The notes below the pieces were generated by a model, which saw nothing but the letters and a program-made list of their open reading frames with translations, was not told the origin of the DNA and did no database searches. Positions 23,901 through 38,300 of a stretch of DNA of 64,000 nt are shown one piece after another. This DNA is from Trichobilharzia szidati (lineage: Eukaryota > Platyhelminthes > Trematoda > Strigeidida > Schistosomatidae): positions 86,608,793 to 86,672,792 of the forward strand of contig OX235273.1 in the NCBI GenBank assembly GCA_944472155.2. Reading direction: 5' to 3'. The translations under genes were made by a program, and so were the position numbers. The stretch's first letter is position 1; each line of letters begins with the position of its first letter.

Positions 23901-26900
23901 AAAATTTAGAAACATTTGTGATTTAAATGGAAATTACTGTCTTGAGATGATGTCTGTCTGTCTGTCTGTTTTCGACATAGAACTTTGCACATATGTGCGG
24001 CAGTTCAAGTCGCCACACTCCATGTAGCACACAAAGGAAGAGAAGAAAGTAGGAGAAATGCATAATATAGACAGTAAACAGAGGTGTGAGACAAAGGGAT
24101 ACTAATAACGAAGAACAAAACAGTTTAATTGGAAATCAAAGGTCACAAGGAGTGGGTGCATCTGCGCCAGCCATTGAGAACGATTTTAAGCCATATCAAC
24201 AATTGTTTCGAACCATTGATTTTTGCCGTCCCGAGGACCCCAACCAGGAAGCCAGTCTACACCTTCCTACGTGGCTTAGACTAACTGTTGTGGATTTCAT
24301 TGACTGGTGCCATGTTTTCATTTGACCGCCGGTAGCTCTTTTCCAGCCTGGCCCTATATCAGCTAACATTGCCCATTGTCGAGGAAGGAGATGACTAGGC
24401 ATACGTAACACATGTCCCGACCATCTCAGTCGAAGTAATTTCACAGCCTCATCGATTGATTTCCCCGCCTAACCTCAATATTGCTCACCTTATTATATCA
24501 CTTCACACGGGAGATAGAACGCAGACACCTATGATCGAAGACAGCTAATCTTTTCATGTCTTCTGCTCTCAATCGCCAGGTCTCACAGCCATAAAGGAGG
24601 ACGGAGTGGACTGTTGAGCAGTACACACGCCCTTTTGTCGATAGTTGGATGTCGCGTCTACGCCAGAGATGGCGTAAACTGGCGTATGCGAACCTAGCCC
24701 TCTGTATTCGTGCTGAGATTTCGTCGGCGATCAACCCGTTGGGGCTGATGGTTACTTCCCAAGTAATTGAAGCGGTCAACGTGCTCTACCACTTCACTTC
24801 CTATTTCTAATCTAGGGGTCGGTTAAGTCCAATCCTGCAGCATCCTTGAGATGATGTAGAATATCTGTTGGTCGCATGGATGTCTTCTTTGTGTTGTTGT
24901 GTTTTCTGAGCTGGTTGTTGTGACTGAGAAGCCTACATTGTCCTTCTAAACAACAATGTCAGTGATAAATTTCATAAATCCATATACGTTACTTCTTTCC
25001 ACGTACGTGCACTAAAGGTATGCATACTAATAAACGGAAAGGAATTGAATAAAGTCCCTCGGTTTCTTAGGTATCATAATCATGTATATACAGGTATGTT
25101 AGAACACAAAATTTACTTGTCTATTAAGTATACTTAGTACATTACAACACAAGTGTATTTGTTTTTCGTTATCGTGTTAGGATATTCCGTGCATTTGTGA
25201 TGTTGAGTTTTTATTTTTCATACTTTTTAATTACTTGCTCATGGATACTGGATTTCCAAGGTAACAATACTTTTTTTCCTTTCTTTCCACTTAATGAATT
25301 CTTTTTCTCTTTTGATATACACAAATTGTAAGCCTATGCGAGGAGAATAAAGTTGCTGAGGACGGATGAAATTATTGATATAGATTAGTACAATATGTTC
25401 TGATAACTTTGCTTTGAAATCAGTCTATGCAGACAATATTTACGTTCTGCTCCTGAAATGAGTGGCCCGTCAGTTTTTATCACTTCTCGGCTTTCCTTCT
25501 TCAGTCTTCTTTTTTAGAGTTCTCTATCGCTCTGTCTGTATCCAAAAGTCCTCTCCTTTGAAAATCAACCTATTACTTTCTCCGATGACGTCTTATTCTA
25601 TGTGATTTACGTATATTCTTATAAGTGGCATACACTAACGATATTTCAGTGTCACCTTGCCTAGTTTACCAGTCAGCTATAAGCTCGGAAAAACCGGAAA
25701 GGTTAGGTGTGGCCTTAGCTATCCTACGCCTGAAAATAAATCCGATTGTTGAAGATACTCTAAGGCATAGAAAACTACAAAAAATAAATGTATTCTTCTC
25801 TGGAATCTGGTTAGTGAAATGACTTCGGTCGCTGAAAGCCTTAGGGAAGCTAGTTGGTCAGTGTGTCTCCTTTCAATGAAACATATAGACATGGAGTGTC
25901 CGAACAATTTTTGGAGCTGAGAAGGCTGCTCAGATTGCAAAACACATGATAAGATATGGTGTAGAAATACTAGGTATCTGTAAAACCAGATAAAGTGGAA
26001 GTTATCTGTCCAAATTTCTATTTGTAGGTTCAGTAATCTTTTTCGATTACGTAAACGAAAATCACGAACACACTGATAGGATGGTTATCATGATGTCACC
26101 GTTAGGTGAGAACTAATCTACTCCTTCAGTGTTACTGTCAGAATAGCTTTAGCTGTATGTCCATTTGATGATTACTCTACTGTTGTGTCAATTATGCTGA
26201 GTGGTGCCTCTTTATTGTAACAATGAATAACTTGTCTCTGGTGTTTCTTCAAAATAGCTCGTATTGCTATTAACTGTGATAAAACTCAACGTTCTTTAAG
26301 AATATTTCAAGTAATCTGTTTACTTATTTATCCCATATTATTAATATTGGTTTCGTTGAAAGTTGATTGATTTTCAGAATAGATATTATTTTAACGCTAG
26401 TTTTTATATTGTTTATTTTCTTCTAAATATGTAATCCTGATAATAATTCTCAGCCGTATTCTTAACTGATGCTACTAATCACTCTGTTGTCATTCAAAGT
26501 TGATCATAACAGTGAAGATTAATTTACTATTTATCCTTTTCTGAATTTAGAGACTTTCTCTTCACTTTGTACATGTTCTTCCCGACGTTCATGTCCTTCC
26601 TCTTCCTTCTCCTTTCGTGAATATCATTTAATCATTTTTGGTAGTAAGATAGGCTGTCACCGGTGCATTTGGGATAGCTGTAAATAAAACAACAATCTGA
26701 ATCGCTGAATGATTTCAACCAGCATTCTATGGTGAACTCCTTGATGACTGAAATGAAATAGAAAACTCACCCAATCGGTGTTATTTTCGGTGTTGTCCGA
26801 TGAAGTCCTGTAGCGACTGCGCTGGTTTTCTAGGGCAGATTCGCTAGCTCCATGTTCAAACTTTCCTTCTTTTTCCGGACCTAGGACTGTCTAGTATAAC

Positions 26901-29900
26901 TAGTGCACTAGTATAAACTTTCATCAACTGCTTTCGCCCCCTACTGAAGATCGAATGGCCAGAAACGATTATCAACAAAGAACTCTGGCAAAAAAGATCC
27001 AAGAATCTATTTCCAAACAAATATGTCGAAGAAAAGGAGATTGATCAGACACACGCTGAGGAGACTGTCGGGTAGCATCGCACTTCACGCAGATCCTCGA
27101 GTGCAACTCGAATTGGAAACGACGAGTGAGGTATCCGACGGCTACATGGGGAAGATTGTGTGAGGAGGAGATGACAGTCTATAGGCGATCATGGAACCAG
27201 CTAAAGACGACTGCGGAGAACAGGATGAAATGAAGATCTTCACTTGACGCCCTGTGTTTCTCTGGGAATCTACGTGAATAGTAACAATGATAATACATTT
27301 CGAGTGTTAGTGTAATCCGAATTTTCATACAATCGTTAACTAGTTATCTACTATATTTCTTCACTTTAGTTCACTTCTTCCTTTTTTTCTCTCTCTTTTG
27401 AATTGTATTAATATCAGCTATTGCGCATATGTGAATGCACCTAATTTCTCTGAGGCTAATAAAATTTTTATGCGCCCATGTGTGTATAACTGTATGATAT
27501 ACTTGTTTTATATCTAAAATTCCCAAGACAGTATTTGTCAGATTAGAAGAGGAAAAGTTGAAGTGTTTCATAAAGCCATTTATTTCAAAGAGTATTAATC
27601 TCTAGATGGCTTTCAGAATAATAATTTCCATTAGCTGGTATATAAGCGAAAATTTTAAAAAATATAAACAAAAACAAGTCACTCATCAGGTCTAATGGTG
27701 TGAGCCTTCTTTTCTCTCTCTTTATCTATTTTACTCCCCAACTTCGTTATTTAAAGAAATTAATTAAGTTTCTGTTGATTCCTAAGTAAATATTTTGATA
27801 CGTTTCATAAAGTTTGTTCAAGTAATTAACTAACCAAGATTTTAAGTAGGTTTTTTACGCATACTCTTGACTTCCTAAAATATAAATCAAACTACCTTTC
27901 TTAGGGTTAGGTAATTAGATTATTATGATAATATTACTATTATTCTCTTGGGTTCCGTGTGGAACATAGAGCTTCAACAACACATCTCCACTTTGTTCTG
28001 TTTCCTGCTGCCCTGTTCAGTTGGGTCCACGATTCCCCATTATCTCTCATCTCCTTGTCACATGATCTCCTCCATGTCACCCTCGCACTTACATGGGTGG
28101 CACTGACGACCCACTCGTCGCTTCCCATTGAGATTCCACTGGAGCTATGACCTGCATTGCGAGCAATGTCATTCGATGGCCCCCTCAACGTGTGCCCGAT
28201 CCATCTCCATTTTCTCCTACACAATGCTGAAAATTCCACACTGTAACATTAGTACTGTTCTCAAATAAAGCACATTATTGTTATATTTGTTGAGCAATCG
28301 CCTCTTGGTCAGTGTGTTACCAGCCAGAGTTTTTTATTACTAATTCCTTCTGGTTAGCCATTTGATCTTCAGTATGGAGCCAACGAAGGTGGCACCTGTT
28401 GATAAAAGTCTGTAACTTGTTGGAAATGCTTTTCGTGACACGCCAAGTGTCAAGTTAACTAAATTAAATGTATACGTATTTTCGCTGTCAATCCTTAGAT
28501 ACTTTCTTAATTCTTCAATGGGAACTGTCATTTCGTTTGTGTAGTCAGAATTGTTATTTCAGCCAGTAATTTGCAGAATTAGTTAGCACGTAAACCATTT
28601 TCATACTTATCTCAGCTTTCGTGTTCATCATGCTTTAGTTTCCTCATATTAAGCTTCAAGAGTATTAAAACTGACAAGATATTAATAACCTTAAATACAA
28701 ACATTTACCTTATTAGAGCTACCTGTCTAAAAATAAATCCATATGTTGTTGAGGTTATTTTACAGGCCATCATTCAGTACTGTAAAAGTACAACTTGAAT
28801 GATGGGATTTCATATAGTTACCTACCAAAAGAGTTTATTTGATACAAAGTATGTTGTGACGTAATACTATTGATTAGATGACTGTTAAATAGTACACGTA
28901 ACACTCGATTTAGTCTTTGAATAGTAGTAAATAACGCGTTTCCTTCTTGATAAATGTGTTGGTCAAAATCAAGCAGTCATCTGTGCCATGTGGACACTAA
29001 ATGTGATGAAATTACAATAAATTGCCTTTCATCTTAATTTGTTAACAGATGTTGGGAAGAGTTAGTCTACAGGAAACTCTTTAAACTGGAAATCATGCTT
29101 GTTGGTAACTATTTACAACTTGTCTTGCTGTTGTTTTCGCAATCCTAATAGTTTATAATACCATTCGTGTTTCTATGACATTCACCAACCTAATTTTTCA
29201 TTTACTATGGCAAATTTATCTAACACTGATTGCAGATATTTAGTATTGTTCCACCTATTTCGAATCTTCATTAATAAGTTGACCAGTAGCATTAAGGAAG
29301 GTTTACACCCTAATAAAATGCATTCTATGTGATGGCTACTTATAGATGACTGAAATGATACGGTTGTGAGTGTAGTCTATTTTCTTATCACAGGCTACAT
29401 CCTTTTATCTGATTGTTATGTGCTATTTTAAACCTACATCACTTGAAACATCATTACTATTTGTCTGTTTTTCACACTATTACACATTATTATTACTATT
29501 CCTAACATTTGGGCTGAATAATTTATTCACCTATATTGTAGCAACAGAAGACAAGGCTGGCAACAGATCAGTTTTATTACGAAAACCAACAGGTATTTAT
29601 ATGTATTTTACGTACATTAATAGGCTTCTGCCCGCAGAAAGAAGGCGGTCTTCTGATTGGTTGTTTGCAAACAAACGCAGTCTTCTGCTTTCTCGTTTTC
29701 GATATTTCTCGGAAATGCGAGCCACTTGTCTGCGAATCATATTTGTCCACGTCTAGGTCAGCTGTGATCGGTTGTTGAATCAGCCTAGATTAATTTCTAC
29801 CAATCAGCGTAGATCAATGTCTACCAATTGGCTAGCAGCTTGCTCTCACCACAATATAAGTTTATTATGCTCGTCACGTAACTATTCGAAATTACCATGA

Positions 29901-32900
29901 ATATAATGTTATTACGTTATTTCAATAAAACAAGAACAACAGTTTTTGTTCGCAGAATAAAATTGGTACCATCATTTATTTCATTGACTTCTCATCAGCT
30001 GCTTACAGTCCAAAGTCATTATTAAGTATATCTACAGAAAAAATTTTAACATACTCACACAGAGAGTTCATTGTAGACACAAAAATATCAATCAACCAAT
30101 ATATGCATACAATGCTAATAATAATAAACACTTTATCCCAAAGAATAATAATCATAAACAATGGAAACTTTTGGCGTTACGCGATCACATGAAAGAGAAA
30201 ATGAAAACATCCAATTACTAGGGCAAGGAAAGACTCATAACCGCTTCTTTCTGAATACACACATAAGTCGGGTTTCAGGCGGCTTGATGGAGATTGCTTC
30301 CGCAAACTTGAAGAGAATTGAACTCTTTTGCCTATTGATAATTTTGAAGGATCTTGTAGCGTCCACCTCATGACTCGTATCAAGGAGATGTCTGTCAATG
30401 GCACTGTTCCCAAGCATTTTTTCGTCTTTAGATATAGGCTTTTTAGTATGGAGGATGCCCTTCTTTCTGTTCTTCCAATGTTATGTGTTTATTTTCAAGA
30501 ATTATCCAATACTTACAAGACGAAAACACTGATCTTTCTATATTGTTGTTATCACTTGACGTTCTTCGAGTGTAACAGTACAACACTTTTAAAAAAAGTG
30601 AATCGCACTCATTTAACACTCACTTATGTAATACAAATAAACGTCATTAAAAAAGAAGGTTGATTTGAGGAAAAAACTGACATTATTATTGCTTTTATAA
30701 AGGGGTATATTTGTTGATTGTAGGGTTACTTGCTATAAATTTTTGAAATATGAATTCTATTCTTTGTGCAATAATACAAGAATGAATGAATTTGTAAATG
30801 AGGACAGTATCCTGTGACTTCGTTGCTTTTCACCTTCTGCGTATAACTAGTTTAGGACAAAAAATTCAGTGCCACTTTGCGAGAAAAAAAAGTATCATGT
30901 TTCACTATAAGATTCTTCCCAATAGTGTAGCGAATATTATTTTATAATTTGAAGCAGTGAATTTTGAATTCGAGTCTTTGTGGTCAATATCATCCATCAA
31001 TGATTCGGATTCAGGTATATCCAACTAGCAGGTACTAAACAACATGATATATGTGTATGTTTATGAAATTTGCTGCTATTCAGCATCAAAAAAGAAAAAA
31101 TTAAAACATTCAGTTGATCAAATTAACTTCTTTATAATCATAGCAAAATTCGTCTACTCACTTTTTAGTATGTGTATATAACATTCCCCTTATCACCGCT
31201 AATATTCTTAATTGTGGTGGACTGGATTATGCGTCAGACTGTGCATTGGGAGCGAGGAGACAGGAATACTCTGGACCACCGATGAGAAGACTCTAGAAGA
31301 ACTGGATTTCGCGGATGTTATAGGTTTAATTTCACACAAATTCGAACACCTAAAGTCGAAAACCAACAAACTGGCTGAAGAAGCAGCCATAGAAGACAGG
31401 ACTCCAGGTGAACATAGAGAAGGTGGAAACGGAGGTGATGAAGATAACCACCCAACCAATAGCAACAACAACCAGCACCAATCACCATCAACGGGAGAGA
31501 TTTAACAGAGGTTACCTTCTTCACTTATCCGTCTAGGAAGCACAGTTTCAACCGCAGGCAGCAGAACGAATGAACATGTCAAAGCCAGAATCGGAAAGAC
31601 AAGATACGCCTTCATTAACCTGAAACCAGTTTGGAAATCTTCTGCTGTCACCCAGTATAAAGAACACGATTTGGGTTTGTCTATACAAATGTAAAGTCAG
31701 TCAGTTAGTACTTCTATATGAGTCAGAAACTTGGACTGCGCTCGTGCCACGAAAAGGATTTCCAACAAGTTACAGAGTTTTATCAACAGCTACCACTTTC
31801 GCTGGCTCCATACTGAAGATCAAATGACCAGCTAAAAGGAATTGTCAACAAGAAACTTGGGCAACAAACAAACAAACCAAGAGCTGATCACTCAACGAAT
31901 ATGGAGGCGAAAATGGAGATGTATTGGGCACACGTTGAGGGGCCGTCAGATTACATCGCTCGCCAAGCCGGCGCTCGAGTAGAATCCCGATTGGAAGCGA
32001 CGAGTGGGTCGGCGGTGCGAGGGTGACATGGAAGAGATCGTGCGACAAGGAGGAAATGAGAGATTATGGGCAATCGTGACCCAGCTGAAGAGGATAACAG
32101 TAAACAGAACAAAGTAGAAGTGTGTTGTTGAGGCCTTATGTGCCACTCGGAACCCAAGGGAATAATAATAATATGACATTCCCCTAATCATTTGTTTACA
32201 GAAATCATTCATTGACAAGTGCAATTTTGTTATTGCAGTTTCTCATCGAATACTGGTGTGTTATTATAGTACACTTGTTTGTTTGTGTTTGTTTTTTCGC
32301 TTAAATTAATTAATAAGTATGTTTCATTCACTCACTCATTGTCATACTTGTTCAACAACATTGTTACTGGAACTTCAAATCTTACAGCTTGAAGCCTGAT
32401 GTTCCACTTGGAACGTCAAAGGTAATGAAAGTGTGACATTGTTTGTATTCAATTACTTCTTATTTTTATGTGAAATAAAAATCCCTGCATTTCACTGTTT
32501 ATATGATATTCTTTTTATGAGTTTGACCACGGATTGATATCAGTTAGAGAACCATTGAAAACCAGCACCGGAGCAATGGACAGCTGCTTCATCCTAGTTT
32601 GGGAATCATCACCAGTACACACCCATTGACAGGGTTCGAACCCAGGACCTTCCGGTTACAAGGCCAGCGTGCTCATATACCATTCAGCCACTGGGACCCG
32701 ATTCAATGGCCCATGAGTTCTAAATTCTACCAATTCGTGATTTAGCGCGACCATCAAACAATGTCGTCGGTGAGAAATCCAACCTCACACGTGACATCTG
32801 GATGGACCTCACTGGTCACGACTTCTCACTAGAACTCCAGGAAACTCCGTGCTGTAGCAAGTCACTAGCGTGCATCAGATTATTTTTCAAGAGTTTGCTT

Positions 32901-35337
32901 TGTAATGATTAGATTTGTTTTTACGAGTTTGACCATTGACCTATATGAGTTAGAGGACCAGTCGGGTCTTATTGGCTGGATGGTAGACGAGCTTGCCTTG
33001 TAACCGGAAGGTCCTGGGTTCGAACCCCAGTGGCTGCGTACTGCTGATGACTCCTAAACTAGGGTGAAACAGCTGGCCAGTACTCCCTGGCTTGTTTTCA
33101 ATGGTTCTCTAACTGATATCAATCTGTGGGCAAACTCGTATTAACAAATCTAATCCTTACAAACCAACTCTTGAAAATAATGGATATTCTGTCTAAAAAT
33201 AAAGATGGTGGTGGTGGGGGATTGTATTATTTAAATAAATACCAACTCTATAGTTTTTGTCTTCTAAAAAGGATAAAATTATACATCTTTCTGTTATCTT
33301 TTATCAATGTAATTCACGTGAATGAAATGGAATTAATTGCTAATGCATGTAGAAGCAAGCGAGCAAGCAAGCTAAAAATGGATCATGCGTAGGAGGAGGA
33401 AGATGGACACGAGATGAATTTGTCAATTTCAGATTTTCGTTATATATACATAGTGAATGTGATTGTTTCATGTTCTTCGTTTGGTTTGACTATCCTTACT
33501 AATTATAATTAATTATTGGATGATACTTAATTATTTCAGTATGTACATAAATAATGATTTGGTCACCCTTTTAGTTACAGATGTCGTCGGTTACACTGTT
33601 AGTCTCTATTTGAACACTCAGTAGGTGATTAGGAATTTACAAATAACTCTTATGGTATTCCATCGTAATTCAGATAAATATACTTGCCAGTAAATAAGTC
33701 GACATGATAAAATATTTTCAGTATATTGGAGAATATTATTACTGTTACCAGGAAGAGGGTACATTGGTCACATCTTCAGACTTCGACAGATTCTAAACCA
33801 TAGGCATACTTACTGGCGTTCAGCAATTTCTTGACCTGAAGGCGGAATTTCACTCTGTCGACCGAAAGCTGTCAAGGAAGTATATCACACTTATCAAGGC
33901 ATTCCACTCGAACTCATGAGTTTGAGTTGTCACCTGAAGTGATGACAACCAGTAGTGCCTAGGGATTGAACTGTTACCAGGGTATAATCGTTGTAATAAT
34001 CTTTGACTTGTCCTCCTAGGTGCTAATAAAATGTAGTCTTCTGAACACCTTGAAAAGCAATCTTCGAATGTTTGGGATGTGATTTTCACCTATCAAATGT
34101 AAGATGATTCTACAGGGGTGGACTAAATTAACTCACTACTAGCTTAAAAATGGAGAGTGAAGTGGTAGAGCGCGTTGACTACTTCACTTATCTGGGAAAT
34201 TGCATCATCCACAACGGGCTGATTGCTGATGAAATTTCAGCACGGAAACAAAAGGCTCGTGTGGCACTTTCCAACTTATGCCATCTCTGATGTAGACATG
34301 ATATTCATCTTGCTATCGACCAAAGGATTTGTGTACTGAGAAGCAGTTCGCTCCATCCTCATATTTGGCTATGAGACATAACCGTTGAGTGTTGAAGGCT
34401 TGAAAAGACTAACTGTCTTGGATCATAGATGTCTGTGTTTTATCTTCCGTGTTAGGTGGTACGATAAGGTGAGTGATATTGAAGTTAGGCGTCGAGTGCT
34501 AGATAAGGAGGGAAAGTCAATTGACAAGATTGTGAAGCTACATTGATTGAGATGGTTAGGCCGTGTGTTACGCATGCCTACTCTTCGTTTTCTTTGATGG
34601 GTAATGTTAGCTGACATAGGATTAGGTGGATAAAGAGCTAGTAGTGGCCAAACCATAACTTGGAATCAGTCCGTGAAAACGTTGACAGTTAGTTTGAGCC
34701 AGCCACATTGGGAGGTGTAGACTGCTGTCTGGTTGGGGTCCTGGGATTCTAAGAACCAATGGCTTAAAGCTGTTGGTGACATGGCTCGAAATCGTTCTCA
34801 ATGGTGCAGATCCATTTACTCTTTGTAATCTCTCATATCCACTAAACCGTCATGTCTTACGTGTTACTTACTATTCTTTCTCCCACAAATTTCTGTTGAT
34901 GATTGTTTTTCTCTTGATTGTTCTATTGTATGGAGTGTGACAACTCAAACTGCTGTAGTTCTGCGCAAAGTTATTATTGTTATTATTATTATTATAGTCA
35001 ATAGCATATCGATGAAATGATAAGTAATCAAAGTGAGGTAGATATATTTCAGTTTATACAGTAGATTAAAGGCAGATCACAACTTTAGACATCTTGTATC
35101 AATATGTATTAATTTGTTTTCGATTGATACTTTTGATTTCTCCGTGATTTTGCTGAGAATGAATAGATCAGTGTGTGCTGTGATGTGTGCTTCTAAGACA
35201 GTTGCTTGTAAATTGTTTTTGGTATCACTATATCGTTTATTTACATAGTCATAGTACTAGTAATAACAAAATCTAGAAAGGACGTTCTGCATATCATGAT
35301 ATATTTCAAAGTTAACCACTTTGTAGAATAACTCATT

Positions 35338-35371
<34 letters not shown>

Positions 35372-38300
35372 CACATAAAATTTTACTAAGTATCAAGTTT
35401 GTGCGTCGGTGGTATAGCGGTTAGGACGCTCGCTGACCATGCACATGGTCCGGGGATCGATCCCCGGCCGACGCACTCCTTTACCTCGCTAAGCCAGAAA
35501 TAATGCTGGAGAAGATGAAAGGTTGGGCACGAGGCTTGCAACCCCATCCTGTAAAATAAGCACTGCTACAGAAACTTCAAGCCACTAGCTTGAAACCCTA
35601 TGTTCCACTGGGAACGTGAAGGAAAAAAAAAGTATCAAGTTTACCAAAGAAACACACAGGTAGATAAGAAAATGGTGAACCTCATCTACCTGCACAGAGG
35701 TTCATGTTATTTCACAGTGATACATAGACCTTACAATAGCCTAGAAAGAAGGAAGTGAGCAATATTGAAATATACTGTTATAATGCGTCATATCGAAACG
35801 AATAAATGAAGCCTTTCCGATATTTGAACTAACTACCATGAAGTTACCACTTAAGTGTTCTTTTAGTTAGGATAGAAAATAGCTGACATCTATGTTACTT
35901 TCACTTCAGTTCATTTACTAGACTTTTCATAGTAATCTGTTTTTCTTTTAGAGTCTTTAAACAACTTTTCATTCTGAGTTAACTGTATTCTGAAATGTCA
36001 TTAACAAAAGATGAATGATACAGTCAAGCTGAGGAAGTTGTAGAATGCGAATGATATACAGAAGAAGGAGATAATCTGTGGATTTTGCAATGAATTATTT
36101 CATTCATTGTGATTCACGTCGATTTTCATGCTATTAATTCTTTAAAGCAATGATTCTTCATAACATTCTTACTAAAACATAGAATTTGGATTTTCAACCA
36201 AATGGTCTATGTAACCAGATAATACTATTAGTCCTCATACAGGAAGTCTGACTTACTGTTGACTACGTAAACTTGCAGACAGTTACCGAGTTGAAACTTA
36301 CTATTATGATATATAAATTTATCATAACAGTGATACATTCATTGCAATGTTGGTATTTGTGATATTCAATTATATTCTTCTGTGTATAACGTATTTCTTT
36401 TGTTTTCTATCTCTGCTGCCAATGCTGATATACCTGATTGGATGTATATGTGAAAACAGTCGAAATTCTCAATTTCAAAATGCTTCAGTTCTTCTATCCG
36501 GTATCGCTGATTTATTTCGTAATTTCAAATACTGCTGGTAAGTTGGTAGTGTTTGTTTAGAAGTTTACAAATTATCAAGTATTGGTTTTGTAGGGATTTA
36601 GTTTGATTGGTTGGAAGAATTCATCATGAGCAGACATCAGTTAGAGAACCACTGGAAAACCTGGGAGTACTGGACATCCGTTTCGTCCTGGTCTGGGGCT
36701 CTTCATCAGTACGCACCCATCGGGGTTCAAACCCAGGACCTTCTGTTTACAAGGCGAGCTCGTAGACTATTGGGTCACTGGCACCCGATCCAATGACCAG
36801 TGCATGAATTTTAACTTCTGCCAATTCACGACATAGCGCTACCATTTCGCAATGTCATATTCAATGAGTTACTGTCTCATCTTCAACTTGCTGTACCTGG
36901 GTACCTACTGGTCACAGCTTCCCACTGGAACCCCAGGTCACTGCCTGAATTGGGCCAGTTGCTAGTGAGCATTAGATTAATTTTCAAGTATTGGTTATGT
37001 AGGGATTTAGTTTGATTGGATGAAGGATTACAAATTAGTATGAAAAAAATCCCCATTAACACATTTAGAAAGCAAAAGGATTGAGCGAAGAAATATTTAC
37101 TTTTCAATTAGATCCTCATCTCTGGCTCTAGTACAATATACATAGAGCTCTTTTAATACAATACACAACAATTTACCAATCTAATGGTGATATGTTTATT
37201 AACAATAATTAGTCAGTGTCAACATGTCAATGGGGTGATAATTAACGAAGAAAATTAATACACACAATCAAAAGGTAGAAATGGTTGAAACATGTGGATT
37301 GCATAATGCATAATTTTGGAAAATCAAGAGTAATTAAGGAATAAGCGTGTGCTTAGGTTGATTACGTAACCGATTGTTAAAGAAAAATAACGATTTGGAC
37401 AATGATAACATGTAATTAAAGATGAAGTAGTCAGAAAAATAATAATATAATTTGGACAATTATAATTTTTAAAGATTTAAGGGGAAGGGGGGAGAAGTAG
37501 TCCGGTTTATACATTCATGTTACGATGGCCAAGGTAAGGAAAGTGGCTGTACAAATTTCTTCTGAATAAACAAGTTTGGCTTCTTCAGGTGGATTCCTAT
37601 TGCTTCAACTTATTGTAGAAGACAAACTTGTAAAGCAAAATTAAGATTAGAAGAAATTTGTACAGCCACTTTCCCCTCCTCCTTAAATCTTTAAAATTAA
37701 TTACTTCATCTTTAATTACATGTTATCATTGTCCAAATCGTTTTGTTTTTCTTTAACAATCGGTTACGTAATCAACCTAAGCACACACTTATTCCTTAAT
37801 TACTCTTGATTTTCCAAAATTATGCATTATGCAATTCGCATGTTTCAACCATTTCTACCTTTTGATTGTGTGTATTAATTTTCTTCGTTAATTAATCGGC
37901 CCACTGACATGTTGACACTGACTAATTATTGTTAATAAACATATCGCCATTAGATTGGTAAATTGTTGTGTATTGTATTAAAAGAGCTCTATGTATATTG
38001 TAGCAGAGCCAGAGATGAGGATCTAATTGAAAAGTAAATATTTCCTCACGATGGGCGGACACACTTTCTTATTGGTGAGTTTTGATATTTCATTATGTGC
38101 TTCACAGACTCTGAAGAATACAAACAATTGAAATTACTTTACTGGTAGTTCAAAATACTCTATTAGATTATTCACATTTATCAGAATGTGTCCAGTTTTC
38201 GCTCACTCATAATCGTTTATGTTTGAATGACTTAACAGCATGTTTTGTGCTGTCAGCCAATGACTTTATCCTAATTCTAACGATATTCTAGATACGTTGA

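Noticed and set aside
35401..35475. A functional tRNA gene
   Set aside because: Box A, box B and an anticodon-like hairpin are present, but the acceptor and D arms do not pair properly and the sequence continues into the SINE-A body found at several other loci.
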